This document shows positions 22,944 to 35,293 of a stretch of 64,000 nucleotides of DNA, in pieces. Source of the DNA: Gentiana macrophylla (Eukaryota > Streptophyta > Magnoliopsida > Gentianales > Gentianaceae). Location of the stretch: the NCBI GenBank assembly GCA_026214975.1, contig CM047810.1:41498113-41562112 (forward strand), read 5' to 3'. Every line of letters begins with the position of its first letter. The stretch's first letter is position 1. A program made the position numbers and the translations under genes. The notes beneath the pieces were generated by a model. The model did not search any database. It was not told where the DNA came from and was given only the letters and a program-made list of their open reading frames with translations.

Positions 22944-25900
22944 ATGTCTCAGAGCGAAGACGATGAAAATGATGGTGTCCGTGGTTACGCCTCAGGGGAC
23001 GAAGAAGAGGCGAGCTCTAGCCGGACGGCTTGTGTTAGCAAAGAAATGGTTTTGATCCTGCCTGAGTCGTCCCAATGTGGGCGCGAAAGGTTGTCGTTAA
23101 GTAAAGTGGTTACCGAGCGAGCCGAACCTGAGAAGACCGCGTCCAAGGCTCTTAAAGGCGCTGCTTGGACCCAAAGTTCAACTCAGAAGGTAGCGGCCAG
23201 CAAAGTCAGCGACGAAGAGAGTAAACAGAACAAGACTCCCAGGTCCAACAATCTTGAGGCCGTAGAGGAGGAAAATTCGATAGCCGCCATGGATAAAGAA
23301 ATCAAAAAATCAGTGGCCTGATATCCGTAGAAGTCTTGCTGCCTCGGGGACTTTCACCAGTCATAACATTTCCCCTGACTATCTTTTTACTAGTTTCCCT
23401 GATAGTCCGACTGTTGTTTCTGGCCAGACAAAGGAAAGTTCTGAGTCGAGTGATATTGTTGTGGACGTTGATCGAGCTGGGCAGCATCTTGGGATGGATG
23501 GCCTTATACTATTCTAGGATCACTTTGTCTCAGGGTTGCGTCCACTTTTCGATGCTTTTTTCGTGGAAGTGATTTGTCCTCGGGGTGGTGAAGATACTCT
23601 CGGCTTTCATTATTCTATGTCGAATGTTGAAACATGAGCCTACCCTCCCTGTGTTCCTGAGGTTTTATACTTTTGGGAAGGCCGCGACGAATATTCCTGG
23701 TGATAGTCGCAATTTGTTCTTTGATGCAGGTTAAAGTCAACGTATGCCGATTATTTTCTTGGCTCCCCAGGAAGGTGAAGGATCGGGGAACAGCGCGCTT
23801 AATCGTTGAGTCCGCCGTGGGTTGGCCTTTTCCTAAGTTTGAAGTGCGGCCCGAGAAGAGGTTGAATTCAATTCACGGTCTCCAAGGTACTTGAGGCGAA
23901 TGAGCAAGAGTTTATCAATTAGATCTACAATCACCTTGGATGGGACGGCTTGACCCAGGGAGAGGTGTTTAGTGGAGGTCCTTAATTGATATCCGGCGAC
24001 CTTATAGTGTTTAGCGGGTATCCCGGCTCTAGCCTCGTTGGGGCATTGTAATGTCGAGCCTTTGACAACTCTTTGCCCGACAAAGGCCAGTGCGTGGAGT
24101 GCCATCATTCCAAGACCTACCCATCCGGATGTCGAGGTTTGTTTTGGGAGACCGAGGGCGCGGAATAAAGATCACCGTAATGCTTTCCCTTTCTTTTATT
24201 TATTTATTGTCTCTTCATCGTTTGGCTTCTATTTACTAGCAATTCTTTGTTTTTACTTTGTAATATGAATCGATTCTTTGTCCTTTTCAGGCAAGATCGT
24301 GATGCTATTGATGATAGGGCATCTCGGTTTCACTAAGATCATGGAGAAAAGGCAAGCAAATAAAGCTTTCTTTGGCTAAAGCTGCTGGAGACACAGAGCT
24401 TAAGGCCCAAGCATGTCCATGTTGTCCACCGATTTGCTTCTCTCGGTGAACCTCTGAGTGTCGAGGCGGGGCCCCGATTGCCTCTGTGAGAAATCGAAGC
24501 CGTAAAGAAAGAAGGCGCCGCTAAGGCAAAGTCTTCGACCGAGGTGGCGATAAAGAGGAGATCGGCCTTGGGGTTTCCCAAGAAAACCGTAAAAGCGTGG
24601 ACCGGGGTGGTCTTTGTGGCGTAGCCACGTCTGGGGAAATTTGCCGATGCCGTTCGGTGGGGCCAAACCTTCAGGCGGCCTCCATTTCGCCTGTCGTAAT
24701 TGAACTGGCTGACAGCCCAAGCACGCCGAGAGATGAGGGCAGAAAAGAGTCGATTGTTCCTCATCGACCCATACCACCGCCTGTCTTAAGGGGTCCAGTC
24801 GGTGCTCGGGGTCTCCCAACTTTATGGATGGAGAAAGGGTTTGCTGAGAAACCGTTGGAGTTGAGGGGAGCCGGGAAGGTAGCTGCTGCCATCGCTGATG
24901 TGCTGCCTTTAAAGAATTTCAAGTTTACCCGCCTAACGAGGCCGGCGGCTTGTGGGCGTGGCATTATTTCTCCTGCGTGCGGAGGACATAGTTGCCGCCC
25001 ACGGCCACGAGTTCGTCGAATCGGTCTCACGCCTTTGGCCGGTACCCTTGGGTTATTAGGAGTTTTTGCAAGCTAGGTATGTGATTTTTATTTTTGTTCA
25101 TGCTTTAATTGCTTTGGTTTGGGGTCCGCATCGACTAATGTTTTTCCTTGCCCGACTTGGGGTGAGCTTTTCAATCGAGCATGAGCATGAGCATGACGCG
25201 CAGCCGAGCTTCTTGAGCAAAATCATAATATGAAAGCGCCGAGGGGTGGTGGGAGAAGACCATCGAAGTAGAGAAGAGGGCCATATGGGCGAGAAGCGAT
25301 CCGCCGATGCCAGGCGAACTCGCCCAACTTCATGAAGTGAGCACGGATAGCGATAAGAGAGCCCAAGAAATCGGTGAGTCGTTGAAGTGCATCGAGGCTC
25401 GGAGGGATGGTCGCGTCGGATGCCCCAAGATGCGAGAGCCAAAAATGGATTGGTATTCTTGAGTTAGAAGTTGAGTGACGCCGACAAATATTTGCAGAAG
25501 CATTTTGAGGAGTTGCGGATCGCTCGGGAGCAATACTACGATCGAGGGTTCTTTCATGCTGCTCGATGCTTCAGGTCGGCTTTTGGGCCCGATAAGGTCA
25601 GCTTGCCTTGAACACTTTGCTCTCGTGGCAACTCACTCCTAATTCAATCTGTTTTAAGAGCCTATCATCCTGATCTTCCCTACACCCAGCCTCAGTTGGC
25701 CAATTTTATGGCTCAATGCAGGAAGGACAATTCGCCCGTCTGGAATCCTCCTCCTGTTAATGAGGTTAATTTGTGTTTAATGATGGAGGAGGTGGAAAGA
25801 GAGGCTGCTGAGGTTGAGGAGACGGATGATGGAACCGAGGTGGAGAGCCCGAGGACATTGCGAGTAAGGGGAAAAGTCCTAGTGAGGCCGGCACCCCTCA

Positions 25901-25956
25901 GTTTGGTGATAATATATGAACCTGACCGGAGATCATACCTTGACCCCACCCTCTGA
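22944..25956 (+). pseudogene. Degenerate gag-like 'plant transposon protein' gene
   Basis: ATG 22944 follows a TTTTGCAG acceptor. The N-terminus is acidic and Ser-rich (SEDDENDGVRGYASGDEEE) and then Lys/Glu-rich to 23321. After a frame change comes a block with FDAFFVEVICPRGG and a GFHYS-like motif (~23545-23610), then TLPVFLRFYTF and NLFFDAG / RLFSWLP (23650-23770). The arrangement resembles the N-terminal domain of plant 'putative gypsy-type transposon' proteins. A long charged, helix-prone segment follows (25130-25560), then a C-terminal acidic segment EEVEREAAEVEETDDGTEVE (25785-25850) with its stop near 25956. Many frame changes. No protease, RT or integrase follows, so this is a gag-only type element or a remnant. 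Family assignment is from pattern only. Confidence 0.5.
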
Positions 25957-26189
25957 TAAGTGAACCTGGCTCGTTTGATTATAATCCATAAACATTGTTG
26001 ACTTCGGCCTTTGAATTTCTCTTTTGGAATTTTCTTGATTTGTGCTGAACTTTGTGCTAGACTCGTGACCACTTTTGTACCGGCTTGTGAATGTTGTTGC
26101 TGGCCGCTGTTTGGATTTTATTTTACTTTGTATTTTACTTGAAATGCCCGTTTTTCAAGTCTTCCGTCTCCGTTGACGCATATATATGT

Positions 26190-26420
26190 GCGGCCCCCTC
26201 ATTTTGGTGAGGCTGTGAGCTTCCTCAACTGAGGTCGCCAAAATGACTTGTCCGGTTAAGCCCCTGAATTAACGTTTTGGGCCTGCGGCCCCCTTATTTT
26301 GGTGAGGTTGTGAGCTCTTTGCGCCGAGGTCGCCAAAATGACCTGCTTGATCAAATCTATAAATTAAAATTTTATGGTGTGTGGCCCCCTTGCTTCGAAC
26401 GGGGTCTCTTTCCAGATATG
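26190..26420. repeat. 2.5 copies of a ~95-bp repeat with hairpin potential
   Basis: Each copy has GGCCCCCT(C/T)ATTTTGGTGAGG, then GTGAGCT, then GAGGTCGCCAAAATGAC. ATTTTGGTGA and TCGCCAAAAT can pair (for example 26201-26210 with 26235-26244). It lies ~250 bp after the gag-like stop and looks like the 3' untranslated part of that element. Confidence 0.75.
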
Positions 26421-26727
26421 CACAGTCCTTCAAGTAAGGGTCCGTTCATTTTGCTATTTTCAGTGAATGGTACTACTCCAAGTACCTTCCCTGCTGTTGT
26501 GACTAAGAAGCACCCAATGGTTTCCATGTTCGATTATTCCGCTGCCCCACATTGGAATGTGCAATGATTTTACTGCTCTTATGTGTTTGATAATGCCTTT
26601 GATGGGTTCCTTGTCACAACCACCTTCTGTTGTGCGAAATCTTAAGAAATCCTCCTGCAAAAAAGAATGTTAATCTTCATTGTAATAGTTGTATTAACAA
26701 CATCTATAGAAGTATACTAGTCAGAAT
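26421..26727. other. Unassigned sequence
   Basis: A short open stretch ends at 26567, but nothing identifies it. No repeat or RNA gene was recognised. Confidence 0.4.
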
Positions 26728-27223
26728 TGTTAGGAAATCACTAGTTTAACACAGCGGAATTTTAAATTTTGATTTCCATTTCAAGATCGTCTTCGTTTAA
26801 CACAATAAACACGTTAAGTAGTTTGACGGAATATACCTTGACCGATCTATAAGATCAGAACCTTTGACCGTCAACGAGAGTAGTCTTGTCGCGCGCAAGC
26901 CATCCACGCGTCCGGCCACTATCGTATATCCACACGAACTCCTCGCTTGGAATCCTCATTGGATTGCTATCGAAAAATCCGCCGCTAGACCGGCCTTTTC
27001 TCTCTATCTAACTCTCTATTGAAAGCTCTATATTTTACTCAAGAACAATTAGCTCTTGGAATTGTGATGTACAAAAGAGATAGCCAACCCTTTCTTATAT
27101 AGGGTGAGTGGCGCCTTCATGCCCTAATCTGATTAGGTGAAGCTCCTAGAAGATAGATGAAAGAAAAACATTTTCCCAATAAAATAAGGAAAATCACTTA
27201 CATTGATTTTTCTCTTTTATTAT
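26728..27223 (-). mobile_element. Truncated LTR copy A (family of 18337-20351)
   Basis: Starts TGTTAGGAAATC and follows the 18337 copy through GATCTA.AAGATC, TTGACCGTC, the CCACACGAAC block and TGTGATGTACAAAAGAG. It has a minus-strand TATATAAG at 27094-27101. It stops abruptly where copy B begins. Confidence 0.75.
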
Positions 27224-28181
27224 TGTTAAGAAATATATGCTGGAACACAGTGAATTCAAAATTTATTTCCTTTTAACTAGGATCGAAACCCGTTTAAGCA
27301 ATAAACAAATAAGCTAGTAGAGCGAGTGGTTACCTTGGTTGATCTAAAAGATCGACGCTTTGACCGTCTAAGGAGAGTAGTTCTCAGCATAGAGCCGTCC
27401 AAGTGTTCGGCCTCTACCTCTAGTCCACACAAAAGCACTTGGAATCCCATCATGGATTGCTATTGGAAAACTCAGGTTGCTAGAGGTGACCTTTTCCTCT
27501 CTCACAAACTCTCTATTGGAAGCTATCTATTTTACCTGACAAGAACTATTAGCTTCTTTGCAATTGTGATGTACAAAAACTTGACACCCACCTCTTATTT
27601 ATAGTCAAAGGTGGCGCCCAATAGAGTGGAGGAGAAGAAAACATTTTCCCACTAAATAAGGAAAATATAATTGATTGATTTATCTCATTTAATTTAATAT
27701 CATATATTAAATATTTCCAGATATATTTTCAATATATTATATTGACTATATTTATCTTTTATTATATTATTATAAATCAATTTACATGTGTGTAAATCTA
27801 TATATATATTAAAATCTAATATTAATAAATAATGCAATGTCAAGATTGACTAAATATAGTGATTCACGTGTATCAACATATACACAAAAATATGCGCCAC
27901 ATATATATCCATATATGTATATTTAATTAGACAACATGATTAATATAATACTATGATTAATTAATTTGCAAAATACATGTGTATCATATACACATAATAG
28001 TTTCGACATACATACATCATATGTATATTTAATTAATCAACATAATTAATATCTTGTATTATATTTATTCATAATAAATAAATACCACTATATTAATTTA
28101 CCACTATAACCTTTATAGTACGAGATAAACTTTCCTTATTTGGCTATCAACTATAACCACATTTTAATCCGGCTAGATGTT
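27224..28181 (-). mobile_element. LTR copy B (family of 18337-20351), cut by the assembly gap
   Basis: Starts TGTTAAGAAATATATGC and is collinear with 18337-19365. The last 50 bases before the gap match 19315-19365 (...ATTTTAATCCGGCTAGATGTT). It lies inside copy A at the AT-rich stretch after AAATAAGGAAAAT, so it was inserted into copy A. Confidence 0.8.
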
Positions 28182-28281
28182 NNNNNNNNNNNNNNNNNNN
28201 NNNNNNNNNNNNNNNNNNNNNNNNNNNNNNNNNNNNNNNNNNNNNNNNNNNNNNNNNNNNNNNNNNNNNNNNNNNNNNNNN
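28182..28281. other. Assembly gap (100 N)
   Basis: Exactly 100 N, the conventional length for a gap of unknown size. The sequence right of it does not continue the LTR that runs into it, so real sequence is missing. Confidence 1.
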
Positions 28282-28560
28282 AAGATCTAAGAGGTAATCG
28301 TATTCACCTTCTTCTTCATCTTTGTCTTCTTAATTGCTTTTCTTATCATTCATATCATCGCCTCCTCCATTCACCACTTGCTTTTTCGCTTCTTTTCGCT
28401 CCCTTGACTTATCTCTTCATCTATCTCTTCGTCCAACGCCTTCACTTTCATTATCTTCGCCTTCACTACCCTCTCTCTCCACCAATATCTATTTCTTCAA
28501 AGTTATTTTCTTTTCCAATTTCTTTCTTCTTCAGTCGCTATCTTCATATTATCGATTTTA
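28282..28560. other. CT-rich non-coding flank left of the gypsy element
   Basis: The pyrimidine-rich plus strand gives Phe/Ser/Leu-rich open frames without family signatures. Nothing else was recognised. Confidence 0.5.
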
Positions 28561-28565
28561 TCCTC

Positions 28566-30163
28566 CACGGAGTCAAGTTAAACTATTAACTCGATGCCTA
28601 CTAACACACTAGCAAAGAGAATCTAGTTCAATTGTAGAGATAGCCAGACAGAGTCGAGGTCAGATCCCACAAGAGGACGGCACAAACAAAAACACAACTT
28701 TATCCTATTAGAACTAAATTGGAAAGTACGGGCTCATTCACCAACTAAATGCAATAAATAAATAGTGACAAACTACAAGACACAAAAGACAGACTAAAGA
28801 CTACTAAAACACGGATAATACGGTTGATATTATCTAAACAAATAGTATTGATTACGCTAGTAGATTATAACTCCCCCATAGTGAATTAGATGATAATCTA
28901 GACAAAACAAACGCTAAAGATTAATTATTATGACTACGGAGTCATCCCCTAACTGTAGATTTAGCTCCAATTAGGCCCCTCTAAATCATCGTGGCCTCCA
29001 TTACGTGACTTCTTCGCTTTTTAATGCCTCCATCTCATTATAACTTCGACACAATTACGAGACTTCAGGATGCCGTATAAACCGTAACCTCATCTAAGCA
29101 ACATTCTCAGGGTAAGGCGTACTTCTTAGATGCCGATTCAATCTATATCCTAAGTAACAATCACTTTTTGGGTTTCATGTTAAATTATGATGACGAACAA
29201 CTAAGTTGATCAGGTTTAATTACTCGCTTTAATTCCAATTCGAGAGAATCATCGTAGTCGGGCCGATCATAATATTGTCCTACACATTTGCCAAAGCCTC
29301 GGTCGATCGAACGACAGCGACTTCTGGGCACCGAGTGACATGTCTAGGTCGAATCTAACACAGTCCGCGGTCGGAACAAATCATGATTACTTCTTAACGC
29401 TTCTAACCTAAACACAATGGGTTCAGTAAATAGATCTACATCACGCAATCAATACAAATAAAACTACTCCATAATAAAATACATCGGGATCTACAAATAA
29501 AGATCGCATAATTGAATAGTCATACCTCAAGAAGACGAAGTGACTCCCACTCTTTAATGCGCTCCTAATCGGAGAATCCGATTTAATCCACAATGTATTT
29601 AACATAAAGAAAATAAAACTAAAACTCAAAATCTAAAATTGTATGAATTGTTTTGTGTTGTAGTGGTGTGTGTTCTCACTTCGTAAATCGCTTATATAGA
29701 GGATTTTGCCGACATAGGATGGATCTGTAAGACATGCGACGCTGTTTGGATAGCCTCGTGACCGAACCTCCCGCCTCGGTCAACGAATGAAGTGGCTCGG
29801 CCGACCGAGCCTCCTTTTCGCATGTTAAACGCGTTTTTGTCTAACTTGTTCCCATCGCATGCTTGCGTGCCGATCCGATTTGTCTCTTGATTAATGCTCC
29901 GATTCTCTTCCTTATTATCTTGAGATTTCAATTGAATGATATTTATCCTCCCGATTTATCATGATCTGCAAAATCAAGATTTATCGCACAAATAAATTGC
30001 TCTTTTATAATAAAAGCGATTTAAATACCAATTATCATATTAATAATCACTTATCATTAAATAATAAATATAAACACGTGATTAAATATGAAATATATAT
30101 AATTAACTCCGATTTAGGTTAGAATTGATGACATATAAACAGTATATTTTAAATCGGCTATCA
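28566..30163 (-). repeat. 3' LTR of the Athila-type element
   Basis: About 1.6 kb, collinear with 37561-39147 but with many 1-4-base indels and short scrambled patches. TATATAAG on the minus strand is at 29691-29698. Palindrome remnants lie near 29299-29360 and 29744-29812. Confidence 0.85.
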
Positions 30164-31590
30164 AAAATGCCTCTACTTAAACTTTGCTTCATCCCGAACA
30201 AAGCATTAACAAGTTATTCCCCAAGACAACATTTTCTGCGTGGTCAACTCATACTTACACAAGAGACCCGAGTCAACTCATACAGTCATGCTCATTGGAT
30301 AAGCATTATTCACTCCTCGCTATGAATCAAGTGATTGTGTGCATGTGCATTGGTTTTATATAAATGTAGCAAGATTAAAGTTTTATGCAGACTTTATATC
30401 TAAATTCACCAACATCAAGATTCATACTTCTTATGCCTCTTAATGGTTAAAGCACTAGAACAATAAGCAAGAGCGTATCTATAGGAGTTTTGGACTTGGA
30501 GACCGAGTACTACTCTCAAAGCCTCTAAATTTTTCAATTTTTGCATATTTTTGAATACTACTAACCTCAAGGAAGAAAACTTTTTCATAGAGTATCCCCT
30601 ATCTTAGATTAAGCATAGCATCAGAATATTACCACAAGCGCAGAGGGCTACTTTGGTAATGTTACTACAAGCCCAAAGGTGTTTTAATACATTCTCAAAA
30701 CACGTAGTCGCCCCAAGCTTATTACTCCGCTTTTGTTGGCTGTAAGATCCGAGAATACATCAGTCGACAAATGCCGACACCTGGTCCTCATAACCAATTA
30801 TCTACGCAGTTGGTACACATACTTCTTTCAATTATTATAACTCATACGGTACTAAGCGATTCATATATTGAGTTATTGAACAATACCTAACTACTTGCAA
30901 TTGTTGGCATGAATATCCTTAAGTCTACTAACACTTTATAAAGTATAATATGACCACGTACTCACGCAACTTGGTTCATTTCTATTAATTCTAAGTGTAA
31001 GAACTTCACAAGTTTAAGTGTACGAAAGTTAAGCAACTTGGCATTTATCCATAAAATTTTAAATTTGGCTCAATATTGTCTCGGATTCGCTCTCTTGCTT
31101 TTTTTCAACATACAAAGATAATATATAGCTAAGTCCCCCGCCCCACTTAAACATGGCATTGTCCTCAATGACAAAAATAAATGAGTTCAAGATGAAAGAC
31201 TTAGCTTTGGAAACGGCTCCCAAGTAAAGGAACATTATCGGAGTAATCATCGCACACTTGGTGTGGAGATGCAGACACATCTGTATAAACAAACAAGCTC
31301 CACGTAAATCGTCAAATACCATGTCTATGGAGTTATAAAATAACGTGGCGTAATTAGATATAGATATCTAAAAACAATTTAAGCCACTTTACTTTATACT
31401 TGCCATGGACAAGACCAAAGGGATTTAAACCTAAATAAAAACTCACATGACGGCTATCAAGGAAAAAACTCGTTTATTCCGAACTTAGACTTCGAACATG
31501 GCGAGATGAAAAAAAAACCGTGATAGGCGATGCTACTTTATTAAAAAGAGAAACTTAAAAGATAGTGATAAAGTAGCAGGTTCTAAGTTT
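30164..31590 (-). other. Non-coding 3' region of the Athila-type element
   Basis: No coding frame is recognised between integrase and 3' LTR. 30164-31420 is related to 4565-5790 of the non-coding element. On the minus strand it ends in a purine-rich tract (AAGTAGAGGCATTTT) next to the LTR. Confidence 0.75.
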
Positions 31591-31599
31591 ATAGTCATT

Positions 31600-32960
31600 A
31601 GCTCGACTTTCGGCTCAAGATGGTTTATTCATAGACAGGGTCATCGGTACAAAACCTCCTCTCGTTGAAAGTGAAGCCCGTGATAATGCTTTAAGGCGGT
31701 GTCCATTGACCACAAATACTGGACTCGTCTTTAAAATTCAATAGCTCCACCGCTCGGAAGGAAAGACTTGTTGTACTTGAAATGGGCCATACCATCTTGA
31801 TTTCAACTTACCGGGAAGAGTCGTAGTTAATTGTACAAGAGAACCAGATCACCCTCTTGAAAGGTTCTCTCGAGAATCTTTTGTCATGAAACTTCTTCGT
31901 GCGTTCTTTGAAAATCTTGGCATTCTCGTATGCCTCTAAACGAAACTCCTCCGGCGAGTTAATTCTAACATCCTTTTCTCACCGCCAACGTCTCATCAAA
32001 ATTTAGCATCCTTGTTGCCCACATGGCCCGGTGCTCAGAGTTCCACAGTAGATGACATGCCTTTCCAAAAACAATCCTATATGGTGACATTCCAATCGAG
32101 GTTTATATGCGGAGTCCTATAAGCCCATAAAGCGTCGTCTAAGCGTAACGACCAATCCTTCCTGAGTCGATTATTAGCTTTTTTCCGAGATACGCTTTAT
32201 CTCTCGATTGGTGACTTTACTCGTCCCACTAGTCTGGGGTGATATCTTGTTGCTAGCTTATGCCGAACCCCATACTTAATCATCGACCGTTCAAAAGGTT
32301 TATTACAAAAATGACTACCATTGTCGCTATAATCGCGCCTCGGCGTCCCAAACCTTGTAAAAATGTTCTTCTTCAAGAATCTAACCACAACCACTCGCAT
32401 CGTTAGTAGGGAAGCAATGGCCTCAACCCATTTGGATACATAATCAACAAACAACTAAGATGTATCGGTTAGATAATGATGAAGTGAAGGGTCCAACAAA
32501 ATCTATTCCCCAAGCGTCAAAAGCTCCACTTCTAAGATGCTCTTGAGTGGCATCTCATTCCTCCTTGAAATATTACATGTCATTTGACAAGCATGACATG
32601 CCTTTGCATATTGGTGTGCATCCTTAAACAATGTCGGCCAATAAAAACCGCATTGGAGGACTTTGGCATGAGCTTTATCTCCCCGTAGTGTCTCTCCAAC
32701 TTCATAAGAATGACAATGCTTGAGGATATCATTATACTCTTCCTCGGCACACATCTTGAAAAACATTATCAGATCCTAGCTTAAACAAGTGCGGTCCATC
32801 CCAATAATAATGTCTAAGATCTTTAAAGAATTTTTCCTTTCTAGATAAAGTGAGATTTGTTGGCGGTACTGCGGATAGGTAATTGACAAACAAACTAAAC
32901 CATGGTTGCTTCTTCTCCTTCACAACCTCTATTCGCGAAGAAAGCTGCGGCAAAGACAAT
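31600..32960 (-). pseudogene. Athila-type integrase (degenerate)
   Basis: Read on the minus strand. A pre-integrase block with KFFKDLRHYYWDGPHLFK (~32850-32795) is followed by the HHCC zinc-binding region: HCHSYEVGE and CHACQ (~32715-32580). The catalytic core comes next: DYVSKWVEAI (~32445), a YSDNGSHF block that holds the second Asp (~32330), and the region of the Glu near 32220. The C-terminal part with DDALWAYRT-like sequence extends to ~31600. The frame is broken repeatedly. In intact relatives it inserts element DNA into chromatin. Confidence 0.88.
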
Positions 32961-33119
32961 CATCATGTCCCCGGCGGTGGTGATGGAGAAAAGTTGTTCA
33001 TCGGGAAAAGATTCTCCTATCTCGTAATTCCTCACCATCCTCTAATTGTAAGCGCGATAGATGATCGGCCACCACATTCTCACTTCTTTCTTATCTCGGA
33101 TTTCTACGTCAAATTCTTG

Positions 33120-34744
33120 CGGCGGTAGAATCCATCTCAACAGCCTTGGCTTTGAATCTTGCTTTGCTAGGAGATACTTAAGAGCCGCATGGTCGAGTCC
33201 ACCACGGTGACTTTAGATCCCACTAAGTAAGATCTAAATTTGTCAAAAGCAAAGATAAGCGCCAAAAGTTCCTTCTCCGTTGTGGCGTAATTTCTTTGGG
33301 CGACATTCAAAGTCCGACTTGCATAATAAATGGGCCTAAAATCTTATCCTTTCTCGACCCAAAGCGGCGCCAACAAAGATATCACTTGCATCACACATCG
33401 GTTCGAATGGAAGATCCCAATCGGTGCGACTAGAGCGGGTGCGATGAATCGATCTACTTTTATTTCGTTGAAAGCTTTTATGCACTCATTAGAAAACACG
33501 AATGGTACGTCCTGGCCAATAATCGGTAAGAGGGTCAGAGACCAAGAAAAGTCCTTGATAAACCTACGATAAAATCGGCGTGGCCTAAAAAACCTCGCAA
33601 AGTTTTAAGATTAGTAGGTGGAGGTAATTTTTCGATTACATCGACTTTGGCTATATCCACCCTATACCGTTCTTTGATATGCTGTGGCCCGAAGACTATA
33701 CCTTCCGTAACCATCAAATGACACTTCTCGATTAAGCACAAGATTAGTCTCTTCACATCTCTTCAACACTCGTGCTAGATGTGCTAGACATGAATCGAAA
33801 TCGTCTCCAAATACGGAGAAATCATCCATAAAGATTTCCAAGAAATCTTCCACCATATCCATAAATAATGACATCATACACCGTTGAAATGTCGCGGGCG
33901 TTGCACAATCCAAATGGCATTCGATTATAAGCAAATGTCCCATATGGGCATGTAAATGTTGTTTTCTCCACGATCTTCGGGCGAGATGTGGATTTGATAA
34001 TATCCACGAATACCCGTCAAGAAAACAATAGAAAGCATGCCCTTTCGATCTCGAGCATTTGATCGATGAAGGGAAGAGGAAAGTGGTCCTTACGAGTTGC
34101 ATCATTTAGTTTCTTAAAGTCTATGCATACTCGATGACCGTGATTAGCCTCACAGAATTAATTCATTCAACTCATTGGCTTGTACCGTCAATCCTCCTTT
34201 TTGGGAACTACGTGGATAGGGCTTACCCATTTCGCTATCGGCAATTGGAAATATAATTCCCATTTCTAGCATTTTTATAACCTCATCCCTAACCACGTCC
34301 TTTAATTGTAGGGTTAAACGCCCACGAGGTTGTGCAACCGCTTTCTTTCAGGTGGTCCACGGAGATCTTGTGCATACATACGCTAGGACTAATGCCCTTA
34401 ACGTCAGCTATGGTCCATCTAAATGCTCCGCGGTACTCTCTCAGAACTCTCATTAGTTTCTCCTCTTGTAAGTCCGTCAAGGAAGAAGATATGATTAGCG
34501 GCAAAGTCTCATCTTGAAGAAACACATACTTCAAATTCGCAGGAAGAGGTTTTAAAGTCAAATTTGTGGGAGGTTCTTCCAAAGAGGTCTTCAACTTCTG
34601 ACCAGTGAGTTTGAGTTTGAAGTACTTATGCCACGTTGGTCTATGATAGAATCTTTCAATCTCTGCAGCACTTACTTCCTCTACAGGTCTTGGGGTCCCT
34701 CTACTACATCCTGGCCATATCATCTTCTCCTCCTCACTACTCAC
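33120..34744 (-). pseudogene. Athila-type reverse transcriptase and RNase H (degenerate)
   Basis: Minus-strand order: WTIADVKGISPSVCMHKI (~34420), the RT N-terminal hallmark of this clade; SKGHAFYCFLDGYS (~34040); TTFTCPYGTFAYNRMPFGLC (~33960-33900); the active site FMDDFSVFG (~33830), equivalent to YVDD and intact; and KLPPPTNLKTLRGFLGH (~33630-33580). RNase H follows, with YASRTLN (~33310) and the ATTEKELLA-like motif. At least three frame changes lie within the RT. The protein copied element RNA into DNA from the tRNA-Asp primer. Confidence 0.9.
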
Positions 34745-34849
34745 GACTTGACTTCATCTTCTTCTTCTAAGACAAGATCCAAGAAATCCTTGATGCTTTC
34801 ATGTTGTTGAAATTCCTGAACGATCCTATCAATGGAATCTAACATGAAA

Positions 34850-35240
34850 CATGCACCCTCTCCATCATCAAAGTTGCTTCATAGTGTCGAAGACATTGAA
34901 TGCAACTCTCTCTCATTCACTCTTAACACCAACTCGCCTTTGTAAAAACATCAATTAGCGTTCTACTAGTAGCCATGAAAGGTCTCCCTAATATCAATGG
35001 TACCTCGTGAGTTAGCTTCCATATCTAATACCACAAAGTCGGCAGAGAATACAAACTTTTCAACTCTAACTAGCACATCCTCAACCACCCCACACGGTTC
35101 CTTGTGAGCGGTCCACTAAGCTGCGGTGTGATTGAGGTCTTCTTAAGATCTTTCATGCCTAGTTTCTGAAAAATAGATAGTGGCATCGAGTTCACGCTTG
35201 CTCTAGATCACACAAAGCTTTGTTCGGACATCACATTACC
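34850..35240 (-). pseudogene. Athila-type protease region (degenerate)
   Basis: The minus strand shows ASVNSMPLSIFQKLGM (~35200-35155) followed by LKKTSITPQL. Further on is an ADFVVLDMEA-like block (~35040) in another frame. These are the aspartic-protease strands of this clade, although the catalytic DTGA-type triad itself is blurred by frame changes near 35215. Confidence 0.65.
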
Positions 35241-35293
35241 TATGGTGCGGGAATGAGAAAACTTCCCGGATCTTTGCATTTTAGGGGTAACTT

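Noticed and set aside
23302..23572. Hydrophobic frame as a membrane protein
   Set aside because: It is an out-of-frame reading of the gag-like gene; the neighbouring frame shows the family-like blocks.
24339..24819. Two overlapping minus-strand open frames of ~140 codons
   Set aside because: Shadows in a GC-rich stretch; the plus strand carries the gag-like frame and no family signature appears on the minus strand.
28140..28589. Open frame across the N gap
   Set aside because: It exists only because N bases do not give stops; the flanks are LTR and CT-rich DNA.
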